NCBI GenBank assembly: GCA_023935145.1
Contig: CM043699.1
Span: 76,979,138 to 77,043,137, forward strand
DNA length: 64,000 bases
Direction of reading: 5' to 3'
Source: Bretschneidera sinensis
Taxonomy: Eukaryota; Streptophyta; Magnoliopsida; Brassicales; Akaniaceae
Part shown: positions 34,654 through 45,172 of the stretch, piece by piece
Layout: each line of letters starts with the position of its first letter
Numbering within the stretch: the first letter of the stretch is position 1
Translations under genes and position numbers: made by a program
The notes under the pieces: model-generated
Told to the model about the DNA's origin: nothing
The model's input: the letters and a program-made list of their open reading frames with translations, nothing else
Databases searched by the model: none

Positions 34654-36406
34654 TGATGAGTGCCAAATATTGCATATTTTGGCTCCTTAATTTACATTTG
34701 TTAATTCTTTAGTTGTGTCCTAATCTGATAGTTTGTGTTAGTTATATGATTTTTAATGTTTTATGATTGTAAAGGAAATTGGGGATTTAATGTGAAAAAA
34801 ATGCAAAAGATGGAATCTGCTGTTACGATCGAGCACAAGAGACCTACAATCGAGCACAACAACGATCAAGTATTTATTTATATGTTTAGCTTAGGAATTT
34901 GTTACTTTGAGTTATTTTTTCGTTGTTTTACAGGTTTACAAGCACTTGGAAAGGAGTTTCACTAAATTGCCAGAATTGCTCGTACAAATTAGTCATTTTT
35001 GTAGATTAAACTGTATTGATTCAGGAAAAACCAGGACATAAGCCATATATTCTTGGAAAGATCCATGTCTATTTTCTGGAGAGTTTTACGGCTCGTAAAT
35101 ATGATTTTTCTAGAGAAAGTTATGGCAGTTTTAGTAGACAAAGGTCAGGCTATGCGTGATTTCAGCATGGCAAAAGTTATTTTTACGGATTAAACTGTAA
35201 TGATTCAGGAAGAAACAGGAGATGAGCTATATATATTGGAAAGATCCAGATGTCTATTTTTTGGAGAATTTTACGGCTCGTAAATATGATTTTTCTAGAG
35301 AAAGTTATGACAGTTTTAGTAGACAAAGGTTAGACTGTGCATGATTTCAGCGTGGGAAGAAGTTTTGAAGGGCATGTGAAGGCTTAAATCCCACATCCCA
35401 CATCGGTTGGAAACACATTGTACATCCCACATCGGATTGGAAACACATTGCTCTAATGGAGTTCCCCTATAAAAGCCCAATTTCACTTCATCAAATGGGT
35501 GTGCAATCTCGGAGGCTTTGCTACCAAGGGGTGCAATATGGAGGATTTTGCTACCAATCGGGGGAAGCACCGCATAGCAGCTGCGGGTGGAATTTCTCTC
35601 TACATATATTGTTAGTTTTAATTTATTTCTTTTAAGTTTTAAAGTTTAAAGTTTAGCACTTTAATGTTTGCTCTAATTTTTCCCTTGAGATTTTTGTTGT
35701 CCATTATATTTATAGGTAACTAAATTCTCAATTAGGGCTAGGGATGAACTTGCACAGTAGATGATATTTTTATTTATTTTTTAATTTATATATTTGATTT
35801 TCAATTACTAAAACTCTTTTGTTTTATCATTCTCAATTCATTGTGATGTTTTCTTCTCCGAATAATCGTAGAATTTATTATATTTATGGATTCAATCTTA
35901 CTTTCTCTATTGAATGAATTAGCTCTTTGATTATGTTTGGATCAATTATTTATCTATATTAATTTAATTCTTTGCTGCAATATCGCTTCCTTAGTATAGT
36001 GACGTCGTTGGATTTTCTCAATAGTGATAATAATTTACGTATTTTAAAAGTGGTGAATGATTTTTCAAAGAGTTACATTTGGTTTAATCTTGGTTTATAA
36101 ATCCGCATCTTCCGATTGGGAATTGAGTTACAATTGAGTTATTCAATGAATTAAGAATAATTAAAATACTAGATTTGTGCAAGGGATTCCCGACGCTTTA
36201 CTGTTTGTCAAATTTGGTACTTTCTCCGTTAGTCACTTTACTTCACTTTAATTTGCATTTAAAAATTAATCTTTGTTCTCCTTTAATCATTTAACATTTT
36301 TCTTTAGTTTCTTTGTTCCTTCTACTATTTTTTAAATTTGTCTCTCTGTGGAATCGATACCCCAAAGCTGTGCTACAACTACTGCGTTATTCTTTGAGCG
36401 TAAACA
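34654..36406 (+). repeat. Element C 3' LTR (1753 bp)
   Basis: Starts TGATGAGTGCC, ends GTAAACA. Shorter than the 5' LTR by one 186-bp unit and two 30-bp units. Confidence 0.92.
35424..35475 (+). promoter_or_regulatory. LTR promoter: exact USE motif plus TATA, 33-bp spacing
   Basis: ATCCCACATCG (35424-35434), 33 bp, TATAAAAG (35468-35475). A second exact ATCCCACATCG lies at 35395-35405. Confidence 0.62.
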
Positions 36407-36463
36407 CATGAAAATTGATGAAAACAAACATTAGAGGACCACTTTAATAGAATTAATTAGCAT

Positions 36464-36832
36464 TTATTCAGCAAGTACAATTTTAATCATAACTAAAACT
36501 AGGACCCCAAAACCAAGCATGAAGGCTTTAGCTACGTTTTTCCACTCTTCAAGCACCATCACCCTTGCTTTAAGCTCACCAATTTGTTCTCTTGTATCAA
36601 CATGAGTATTCACAAGATGATTATTTTGGCTTTGAAGAAACACTTCATTTTCATTGTCAGTTATACACCAATCAAAGAATCTGCACTCGTTGGTTTCCTA
36701 TAAGTAGTATAGTCACTCTTTGTTTTTGTTTGACTTTGAAATTTTGATGGATGCTCGATGACCACATTGACATATGCGGTTTCGAAACCTAAGCCTTGAA
36801 GAAATAGTGTCATCACTGCTTGCAGTAGACAT
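36464..36832 (-). pseudogene. GRF-type zinc-finger membrane-anchored small protein, pseudogene
   Basis: One continuous 123-codon minus-strand frame. It starts MSTASSDD and has the paired zinc ligands of the plant GRF finger (CQCGHRA then, after the usual gap, NECRFFDWC). A coiled-coil-like stretch follows (TREQIGELKARVMVLEEWKN), and it ends in a hydrophobic helix (AFMLGFGVLVLVMIKIVLAE) before TAA. That order (GRF finger, coil, C-terminal membrane segment) is a common plant protein type of unclear function. Two in-frame stops lie between the two zinc-ligand halves, so the copy looks dead, unless an intron too short for me to place removes them. Family assignment rests on CxCG/CxFFxW and layout only. 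Confidence 0.7.
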
Positions 36833-37699
36833 TTTGCACTATATTGAGCTTTTTGTTATTGAAAAAGTTTAAATATACTTAAATAATGTGATGAGTAAAA
36901 ACAAGCTTGGAATAACACAAACAAACCTGGAGTTAGATTATGGGGATGCTTGATAGGGCACTTGGGTTCAATGGTATGTAGCCTTGGTTTTAGAAAAAAA
37001 AAAATAATTCTTTTACTATTTCAATTTTTAAAATCTGCCAAGCTAAAAAGATGAGGAGTGTGACATCGAAGGTAGGTAGTCCTTCCTTCCAGCAGGTGGC
37101 GTTGCTTCTCGACAAGCAACAACGGTAAAATCGGTTTTAACAAAGCTTAAAAGGTGTTATGTGATAGTTTTGTATAGCTGGCAGACAGAGAGCGGCTATA
37201 CGTTTAATGGTTTCATAATACAAGCGGATAATTTGTATATACAAAAATGTAACTTCAAGAGAGGTTTAAATAATTTACTCATAGACTTAAAAATGACAAC
37301 GAGACACGTTTAATAGGGAATGTGTTTCCCGTTCTCATTACCAAAACTTTTTCTCATATATGCTTCTATAGGATTTTTATTACCCTCCATCCCTTTTTCT
37401 CAGGGATAGAAATCTTCATCCCTGTTCTATTTACCTGATGAGGACAAGGACTTCTCATTTAAAATTTCAAGGATTACCCATTTATAAATTCCAGAATTCC
37501 TAAAATGATCGTTACCAATTTCTTTTTATTATTATTATACTTACTTTAATGAAAAAAAACTAGTATAATACAACATAAAAATAAGTAAATGCATAAACTT
37601 ACAAGTGTAATTATAATGTAATATATAAAATTATTATATATATGATAATATATATTACGTTCAAGAAACAAAAGGGATAAAGAATGCCATCTTTGTTTC
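36833..37699. other. Spacer, no gene recognised
   Basis: AT-rich. A small inverted repeat GTTGCTT/AAGCAAC lies near 37092-37111. Positions 37320-37480 contain GGGATAGAAATCTTCATCCC-like sequence reminiscent of non-autonomous DNA transposon ends, but I cannot define termini. Confidence 0.35.
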
Positions 37700-38226
37700 T
37701 GTTGATGCCTGAAATATTTTGCTGAGCTGGAGGCTTGGGAATCTGCATAAGAAGACAAGTGAACTTAGAAAGTCATCGGAGGAGAGTGAGGGTGATGCCT
37801 CCGAGGACACTCCGATGTTCTTGTTAGTGGGGAATTTTGAGACAAAGAGGGAGTTATAATCTGAATCTCTTGTGAGGGATTGTAAAAGTTGAACATGATC
37901 TCTTCTTATGTACCTTTGGGCCTTTTATAGGGTTTCTGAGGCGAGCTGGTTACGTGGTCAAGATGGTGAAATCCCTAAGATCCTGTTTCTCTGCTGAGAG
38001 ATCTCGGTTGCATGTTCAGATGGAGCTTAATCCCCTTAATAACGCTTACTTCCGACGATTGCGTTACTTGCTCGCTCCGCGTGTCCTCCTATTATAGGAT
38101 GGGGGTCTTCCCACGTGCCATCAACTTATTAGGGAGGAGTGGTTCCACGTGTCATCAGCTTATTGGGGAGGAGTGGTTCCACATGTCATCAATATATTGG
38201 TGGGTGCCTTTATTGGCTGTATCACA
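37700..38226 (-). repeat. Element E 3' LTR (527 bp)
   Basis: Bounded by TGTTGATGCC at 37700 and TATCACA at 38226 (plus-strand reading). A minus-strand TATA box (TATAAAAG) lies at 37922-37929. Confidence 0.75.
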
Positions 38227-38240
38227 GGCCCCCCACTTCC
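38227..38240 (-). other. Element E polypurine tract
   Basis: GGAAGTGGGGGGCC on the minus strand directly before the LTR start TGTGATACAG. Confidence 0.7.
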
Positions 38241-38355
38241 TCAAGCATTCTTGTGTGCTTCAAGGAAGTATAGTATGGCTTCGACCCGTGGCCGAGTGTT
38301 TCATGAGGAACAATTAGTGCGTTTGGCCTTAGGAATCTTGGGCTAAGAAATATTT

Positions 38356-39790
38356 AATATACTCGGCCTTGGCGACTTTGTGCCGAGCATATGACAAGTG
38401 GTCCATATGCTCGGCCTAGGAGACTTTGGGCTGAGCATATGATAAGCAGTTCATATGCTTGGCCTAGGAGACTTTGGGACGAGCATATGATAGGCAGTCC
38501 ATATTCTCGGCCTAGGAGACTTTGTGCCAAGCGTATGACAAGTAGTTCATATGCTCGGTCTATGAGGCTTTGTGTCGAGCGTATGATAAGTAGTTCATAT
38601 GCTCGGCCAAAGAGGCTTTGTGCCGAGTGTATGACAAGTAGTCCATATGCTCGGCTTAGGAGGCTTTGGGCTGAGTGTATGACAAGCAGTTCATATGCTC
38701 GGCCTTGGAGGCTTTGTGCCGAGCATATGAAAAGCAGTCCATATGCTCGGCCTTAGGGGCTTTGAGCCGAGCATATGACAAACAATCCATATGCTCGGCC
38801 TAGGAGGCTTTGGGCCGAGCCTATGACAAGGAGTCCATATGTTCGGCCTAGGAGGCTTTGGGTCGAGCCTTTGGCAAGCAGTCTATATGCTCGACCTAGG
38901 TGGTTTTGGGTCGAGCCTATGGCAAGCAGTCCATATGCTCGACCTAGGAGGCTTTGGGCCAAATATATGACAAACAGTTCATATGCTCGGCCTAGGAGGC
39001 TTTGGGCCGAGTGTATGACAAATAGTTCATATGCTTGGCCTAGGAGACTTTGTTCTGAGCGTATAACAAGCAGTTCATATGCTCGGATTAGGAGGCTCTG
39101 GGCCGAGCGTATAACAAGCATTCCATATGCTCGACCTTGGAGGCTTTGGGCCGAGCATATGACAAGCAGTCCATATACTCGGCCTAGGAGGCTTTGGGCC
39201 AAGCCTATGACAAGCAGTCCATATACTCGGCCTAGGAGGCTTTGGGTCGAACATATGACAAGCAGTTCATATGCTCGGCCTAGGAGGCTTTAGGCCAAGC
39301 CTATGACAAGCAGTCCATATGCTCGGCCTTGGAGGCTTTGTGCTGAGCATATGACAAACAGTTCATATGCTCGGACTAGTAGGCTTTGGGCTGAATGTAT
39401 GACAAGCAGTCCATATGTTCAACCTTGGAGGCTTTGTGCCGAGCTTATGACAAGTAGTCCATATGCTCAGCCTAGAAGGCTTTGGGCCTAGCCTATGACA
39501 AGCAGTCCATATGCTCGGCCTTGGAAGCTTTATGCCGAGCATATGACAAGCAGTCCATATGCTCGGCTTAGGAGGCTTTGTACCGAGCGTATAACAAGCA
39601 GTCCATATGCTCGGACTAGGAGGCTTTGGGCCAAGCGTTTTACAAGCAGTCTATATGCTTGGCCTAGGAGGCTTCAGACCGAGCATATGACAAGCCATCC
39701 TACTGCTTGGCCTATGAGGCTTTGTGCTAAGCGTATGACAAGCAGTCTATATGCTCGGCCTAGGAGGCTTTGGGCCGAGCTTCATGCACT
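38356..39790. repeat. Array of ~30 hairpin units, 48-bp period
   Basis: The consensus unit is arm CATATGCTCGGCC, a 12-nt loop, arm GGCCGAGCATATG, and a 10-nt spacer. The arms are perfectly complementary (13 bp) in the consensus. The spacing is steady: arms start at 38404, 38452 and so on. Because arms alternate, each can pair with its neighbour on either side, across a 12-nt or a 10-nt gap. Forty-eight is a multiple of three and the consensus has no stop, so long frames appear on both strands (repeating RPRRLWAEHMTSSPYA on +). These are not believable proteins. Copies differ by scattered substitutions. Confidence 0.93.
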
Positions 39791-39799
39791 TTTAGAATT

Positions 39800-39970
39800 T
39801 TTAGTGGACTCTTAGGCTTCCATTCTTAGGCCTCTCAATGGGCTTTTGGGCTTCCCGTTTTAGGCCTCTTGGTGGGATTTAGGGCTTCCTTTTTTGGGCC
39901 TCTTAGTGGGCTTATGTGGCTTCCCTTTTTGGGCCTTCTAGTGAGCTTATGGGGCTTCCCTTTCAGACTT
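39800..39970. repeat. Degenerate ~40-bp repeat in element E
   Basis: Four to five variants of TTTTGGGCCTCTTAGTGGGC followed by TTATGGGGCTTCCC, next to the hairpin array. Confidence 0.7.
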
Positions 39971-40016
39971 CACTGGCTAGGTCATTTATCAACCGAGAGA
40001 GCTCTTGGAACTAGGC

Positions 40017-40259
40017 CTAGGTTACCGGGGCGATTGGATGTGCAGTGGTCGTCCTCCCGAGGTCGGTGGAATCTGTCCCCAAGTGGCAAGGGCATTGCTC
40101 TCTAAGGGGGGCTCGTCGGTCTGACCCAGGAGTCATGCGTTCAAATATTGTGGGGAACCTAGACCTGGATTGTTGGCTGTGGGTGTGGCTCTGAATAGGC
40201 GCGGAGCATGCCCCGGCGGCTCCCTTGTTACTTTTTTTTGTGGCATTTCTGGGTGGCAT
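40017..40259 (-). pseudogene. Element E gag-like start remnant (80 aa)
   Basis: An ORF beginning about 60 bp after the primer site, where gag would start, with a basic N-terminus (MPPRNATKKSNKGAAG). It resembles the N-terminal residues of gypsy gag proteins only in composition. After 80 residues it ends and the repeat arrays follow, so no capsid core exists. It may be a leftover needed for RNA packaging; that is speculation. Confidence 0.45.
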
Positions 40260-40319
40260 GGCAACAGATGAGTTCTTTACGCTTCTTCGCTTTCATTATT
40301 CAGCGAGAGATTGATTGTT

Positions 40320-40336
40320 TCCCATGGATGGCGCCA
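40320..40336 (-). other. Element E primer-binding site
   Basis: Minus strand TGGCGCCATCCATGGGA, three bases from the LTR end. It resembles the TGGCGCCGTCTGTGGGA-type site found in several plant gypsy families. The tRNA is not certain. Confidence 0.6.
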
Positions 40337-40339
40337 ATC

Positions 40340-40552
40340 TGTTGATGCTTGAAATATTTTGCTGAGCTGGAGGCTGGGGAATCTGCACAAGAGCACAGGT
40401 GAACTTAGATAGTCGTCGGAGGAGAGCGAGGGAGATGCCTCCGAGGACACTCCGACGTTCTTGTTAGTGGGGGATTTTGAGACAAAGAGGGAGTTATAAT
40501 CTGAATCTTTTGTGAGGGATTGTAAAGTTGATCATGATATCTTCTTACGTAC
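40340..40552 (-). repeat. Element E 5' LTR, truncated (U5/R side only)
   Basis: Homologous to 37700-37913 but stops there. The missing part is the upstream half including the TATA box. Sequence beyond 40552 (TTATTTTACCCCAC) is unrelated. Confidence 0.8.
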
Positions 40553-42067
40553 CTTTATTTTACCCCACATGAAAATATTCTTATTTATTTTACCCTAATT
40601 TTGTCATTGGATTTTGGTTCATTCCTTCATTTTAATTTTTCCTTTTTTGGTTAGTATCACATACAGAGATATACAAAAACTCAAATTTAGCATAAAATGG
40701 AAATAGGATGTGCCTTTTATGCCATTAATACTCATTCCGTTTTGAAGCGGCATGTATAAGGGTGGAGAATATTCTAATAAGGTGTTTAATAACTTGATGA
40801 TTCTATGGCCTTCCTCTCGGCTTTTGCCACGAGTCAGATTGGGAAGTTAGTGTTAATGCTTGGGTAACACCTATTGCATTGCACAACTTGTGAATTGCTT
40901 GGACTTTTAACTATTTATATTTAATATTATAAAATTTACCCCTTTCAGTTCTGTTGTGCTTTGTGAATGAAACAAATATTTTCTTTTGGTATGAACTACA
41001 AGAATCCTGTGTATTTATTTTCAATTGAATTACTAATATAATAGCCATATTCTGTTCTTTATTAGAAAAGCTCAAGGACATGAACTTCATATATTTCCAT
41101 AAAGGATGGATTTTTTTAGGGGCATAGAGGATGGAATTCATGTTTGAACAAGAATTACGACCTTTTTTTCCCCTCTATCTGGTCTTTTAGAGCATTGAAG
41201 GAAAGGTTTAACAACTTATTTTCTGATTATTAGTTTTTACACATTATAATGACATATATTTGCTACTTTTGCTCCCTGAAAGTAAAAATTGGAAATTTAA
41301 TTTTGAGGAGATTTAATGGCCGTTTAGTCAATTACTATCACCCTCATGCCGTTTTATTTTGATACTAATTTGAAAGCTGGAGTTTCTGAGGCTGCGGGAT
41401 GAGGAAAGCTTATATTGTGTTCTTTCATATATATGGCTGGATAGAATTTCTGATCTTTTAAGGAGATCAGAAAATTTATCTTTGGGGCTCTTGGTTTATG
41501 TGGTTTGTTACCTACTTAGACTAGGAGGTCACAGGAGGCGGGGCACGTTACTTGTCCACCAGTGGTGTTCTGTGTTTCATCTTTATATCTGACTCCTTAA
41601 TGTTAATTTCTTCGCATAATTTTTCATAAATTGTGTTATTTTGCATGTTTGTAATGGCTTGACAACCAAGACAAAAGTAAAATTAGGCTAACAATGAAAT
41701 ATACATTACACAAAAGCATAAAATTTTGACATAATTCTACTATATGGGGATTTCCAGCAACCTATCCTGGAAAAATTGGATACATAAGCATTTACGAAAT
41801 GTACGTTATATAGATCTAATTATATCATGAATATTAGCCAAGCTTAAAATAACTTCAGTTATCAGTGGTAGATTTCATTGAATCAAGTCACAGTTGAGTT
41901 TCTTTACTGTTATGGAAAGTCGAAAGAAGTCTGATTATAAGGAGTTGTGATCTGCCAAGAAACAATCTTTCTCATGCTTTGTTGGGCGAATTTAATATCT
42001 TGTCAACCACTTCTATCAGCATTTTATCTTAATTCAAGGCTGATTTTGGTTTTTCTCTGCAACGTAG
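40553..42067. other. Spacer or intron sequence upstream of a host-gene 3' end
   Basis: AT-rich, no ORF of note and no repeat I recognise. It may be intronic to the gene whose last exons start at 42068, but I could not identify further exons. Confidence 0.4.
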
Positions 42068-42345
42068 GCACATCTCAAGATGCCAACAAAACGCCGAGAA
42101 AGTTTAATGTGAAGAAGGGTTTGAAGCTCAAGCGTTCAAAACGTAAAGGCAAGTTGTCCTGCTCATATGATACAGCATCCTTGCTACTAATGACTTGCCT
42201 TTGGTATTCCAATTTAGTAGTAATAATTTATTTTGGGTCTTTTTGGTGTTCTCATCTTGTGTTTAATGCAACTGAATGTACAGGTAAAAAGAAGAGAAGC
42301 TCCAAGCCTGCTGCTGAAGCTTCAGCGGATTCCATGGTAGAATAA
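42068..42345 (+). CDS. 3' end of an unrecognised host gene (last two exons)
   Basis: A pyrimidine-rich acceptor (CTCTGCAACGTAG) precedes an exon at 42068-42148 coding GTSQDANKTPRKFNVKKGLK LKRSKRKG. A GC-AG intron (42149-42283; donor AAAG/GCAAGT, acceptor GTACAG) leads to a last exon 42284-42345 coding KKKRSSKPAAEASADSMVE and TAA. The joined tail is very basic then acidic/small, like a nuclear or nucleolar localisation tail. I do not recognise the family. The intron is 135 nt, a multiple of three, with no in-frame stop, so retention would add 45 mostly hydrophobic residues. Upstream exons were not found, so this could be a gene fragment. It is the best candidate for host coding sequence here. 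Confidence 0.5.
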
Positions 42346-44385
42346 ATTGTGAGAAAACATAATATAACTGTCGTAATACTTCTACTGTTTTTGAAGGGGT
42401 GCAAGTCTCTGATATTAATGAAAAGACTTTCATTTGTAAAATTTACTGCATTGTTTACAACACAAATGCCCTCACTGATGAATTTCTCGCCAATTAGGAA
42501 TGCTAATGTGCAAATGTTAAAGGAGTAATATTTTATGTTCATATCTTCAAACTTTCCACCTCATCAATCAGATGGATCCAAGAACAAATGCGTGTTGTAA
42601 TTATATGTAATCTCTAACGATTTTTCAATGCGCACAAAAAGCCACCCAACAAATAAAAAAGTATGCGCATATATCATTTTGACAGGAGCAACAAGTAGCA
42701 GGGATGACCAATAAAAAACAAGTGAAGTATTTGGGATTGCAGAGTCCTCGACTCCAATGGTGATTTAGACTCCTCGTTTCGACGGAGTTTACAAGATAGA
42801 GACCTGATAGCACTTTTCGATTTGTTTAGTTCTTAAATTTATTTTTTTAATTTGATTTTTAATTCATATTATATTATGTTTTTGGTTTTTGAATATATTA
42901 ATATAATATATGTATTGTTATTTTTTAAATATAATTGATATTTTTATAAAAAAAATTAAGTTATTCAGAATCTGAACGAAAATGAGGATTTAGTTATTCG
43001 AATAGATGGGGTGAAACATCTCTGTTGAAAACAGGGATGAGGACATAGATAATTTAAAGTTGAGGTTAAATTTACGAAAGATAAATCTTTTTTCATGGTA
43101 AGCTTAACATAAAAAAGAAACATTTAGTATAAATTTTTTTTTAAATAATAATTTACAGTAAAAACAGATTTAATTTTCGTGAATTTAACATCACACTAAT
43201 TTAAGAGAAAGAAGATAGAAAAGACTCCGTCACAATCCTGCCATATTAATATTGCCTTCTTTAAAGTAAGCACAAAAAGTATAACCTAATTCAAAGTAAA
43301 TTGGAAAGTGCAAAATGATAGACATGGCAATGATCCTTAGAAGCTTAGGAAAGATTTGGAACTTCATTTCAATTGAAAAGAATCTTAAGGTGATGAAAAG
43401 AACTTTCATATGGCTTTGATTCTTGTGCATGGGTTGACCGAACAAAGATTCTGTGGGCATAGTTCGTAATAAGCTATTCCATAATGAAGAAGCCGAAACA
43501 ATGATGATAAGGAAATTCATTATGCATGGAAATAACCCTCGTTTCCTTCATTAGCAATTGCATCTATCGAGCAAATTAAGCATATATCTATGCCTTTCTT
43601 TGGTTACGATTGATAGAACTTTATAATATATAAATCATTACAATAAAATTAATAATCGTGACCTATCATCTAAATAATTATGAAGATTTTAAATATACAA
43701 AAAAAATGTTTTGAAAATTTTAACTTTCGATTTAAGTTTAAATTTTTCATAAAAAATTTACATATTTTAAAATTTTGATGAAATAGAGGTTAAATCACAC
43801 ACTCAATTGATAATCTTTAATTAAAATTTTATATATTTAATCTATTACATGAATTTTATTTAACAGTAAAATCCAATCTTATTTATTTATTTTTGAAAGT
43901 ATTATATGTTAAATAGAACCACAAACTTCATAAATTGAATTTCACTCAAAACTTTGATAAAAGGTTCAATTTCATCATTAAACTTTTATTTGATGCAATT
44001 CACTCACTTAACTTCCATTAATACAGCCAAAATGTGAAGGGAAAAGGCTGAATAAGAATATGTTTTTTTTATTTTTTATTTTAAATTTTTTATCTATACT
44101 ATAGTCAGAAATTCCTTTTGATGTTCACCCAAATAAAATTATCAAAGCGACCTTACATGATCAAAGAAACATGCTTAAAGTAGTTTTAAGATAAAGGGCA
44201 AAACTCTAAGAAAAATGAAAAAATAGACATGCGCTTTAATAATAGTGGGAGACAAATGTAATTTTCAATCTACTTTCCTCAGTACCCATTTTAAACGCTC
44301 AATTAACAATATCTAGATCCCATGTTTTTTCTTCACTTTCACTGATTTTACGATTTTTAGCTGCACCATATTTCAACTCTTTTTT
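42346..44385. other. AT-rich intergenic stretch
   Basis: No gene recognised. The first ~200 bp may be the 3' UTR of the preceding exon. Several A/T runs and short AT repeats (42840-43160, 43620-44020). A 96-residue minus frame at 43230-43520 has no recognisable feature and was not called. Confidence 0.45.
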
Positions 44386-44412
44386 CTCTCTCTCTCTCTC
44401 TCTCTCTCTCCC
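44386..44412. repeat. (TC)n microsatellite
   Basis: About 13 uninterrupted TC units. Confidence 0.95.
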
Positions 44413-44589
44413 TCTCATTCTTTTTTATCTTACTTAACCAACTACTCAATCATTAACTGGTTTTAAATCACTTTGAATATTATTTATCTTCATTTAACCT
44501 ATTTTAAATTCAAACCTCTCTTATTAACAAATTGAAATATAAATCACTATCGCCACTTTTAAACCATCCCTTCAAGATTGGTAAGTGTT

Positions 44590-45172
44590 TGATATGAGGT
44601 ACTTTTTCCTGACTAATCTGATGGCGACATATGACATCCCAAGGTAAGCCTACAGACCAAAAAATACAACCAATGAATTGGTTACACGTGACTCAAGGTA
44701 AAATAGTAATTTCACCTATAAAACCACTAGACAATAGAAACCCCAATTCTACAAGGATACCCATCTTTGAGAAATCCTTATCCTATCACAATACTCACAG
44801 ATGGTTTACTTTCCTAAACGGACTCTATTCCAAAATACTATATAAAAAAGGCTTTCATTATCACGTAGCTATGCCACAAATGACTCTCACAACTCTCTTG
44901 CCTTTTCGTTCTTTATATAGATTACTGACTTAGGCATCAGAGAGTCCTCTTGGAGTTATACCCCCTCTGGCCCTCTGATGACTCTTTTAAGTTTTTCTTT
45001 ATTCTTGGGTGCACAGGTAATTTTTCACGATCGTAGGACCACTTGTCACATTTTTGGCATCAACAAATTGAAGTCATCTATGAGAAAAACAAGAAGAACT
45101 CATTTGTTACTGATTTCGACATGAAACATGACCAAGAACACCGCTTCTGTAGCTGCTGCGGCCGCTGCTGCG
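44590..45172 (+). mobile_element. 5' end of a gypsy element F (LTR, primer site, gag start)
   Basis: The end reads like a plant gypsy LTR (GGCATCAGAGAGTCCTC, TTGGGTGCACAGG, TTGGCATCAACA). It is followed at 45068 by a decayed primer site (TTGAAGTCATCTATGAG, in place of a TTGGCGCCGTCTGTGGG-type site). An ATG at 45128 then opens a frame MTKNTASV and a run of alanines (GCTGCTGCGGCCGCTGCTGCG). The element stops at 45172, where G's LTR begins. The left LTR limit is uncertain. Confidence 0.6.

Larger units (their letters stand above)
25826..36406 (+). mobile_element. Athila/Tat-like element C (10.6 kb, coding dead)
   Basis: LTRs of 2002 bp (25826-27827) and 1753 bp (34654-36406), a tRNA-Asp-derived primer site (27833-27850), a broken gag-pol (27997-33365) and a polypurine tract (34641-34650) all read in + orientation. 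The flanking 5 bp are CATGG (left) and CATGA (right), a target duplication with one change. Many stops and frameshifts show that it is older than B. Confidence 0.93.
37700..40552 (-). mobile_element. Non-autonomous LTR element E with hairpin-array body
   Basis: Direct repeats at 37700-37913 and 40340-40552 are LTR copies. The left one is complete (37700-38226, TGTGATACAG...GCATCAACA on the minus strand). Polypurine tract (38227-38240), primer site (40320-40336) and a short gag-like start (40017-40259) all support minus orientation. The body carries no enzyme domains but a ~1.4-kb tandem array of 48-bp palindromic units. The 5' LTR is truncated, so the element can no longer move. Confidence 0.75.

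Noticed and set aside
37320..37480. Possible hAT-type MITE with GGGAT motifs
   Set aside because: I could not define terminal inverted repeats or a target duplication.
38356..39790. Possible CRISPR-like array (regular repeats)
   Set aside because: There are no unique spacers; the whole 48-bp unit repeats, and it sits inside a plant LTR element.
38391..39815. Long open frames on both strands through the hairpin array
   Set aside because: A 48-bp stop-free repeat is automatically open in frame on both strands; the peptides are pure repeats with no domain, and breaks occur in places.
43230..43520. 96-residue minus-strand ORF
   Set aside because: No recognisable motif, AT-rich context, and no supporting splice or promoter signals.
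45128..45172. Poly-alanine coding start as a host gene
   Set aside because: It follows a decayed primer site and LTR end, and is cut by the next LTR, so it fits a gag start.
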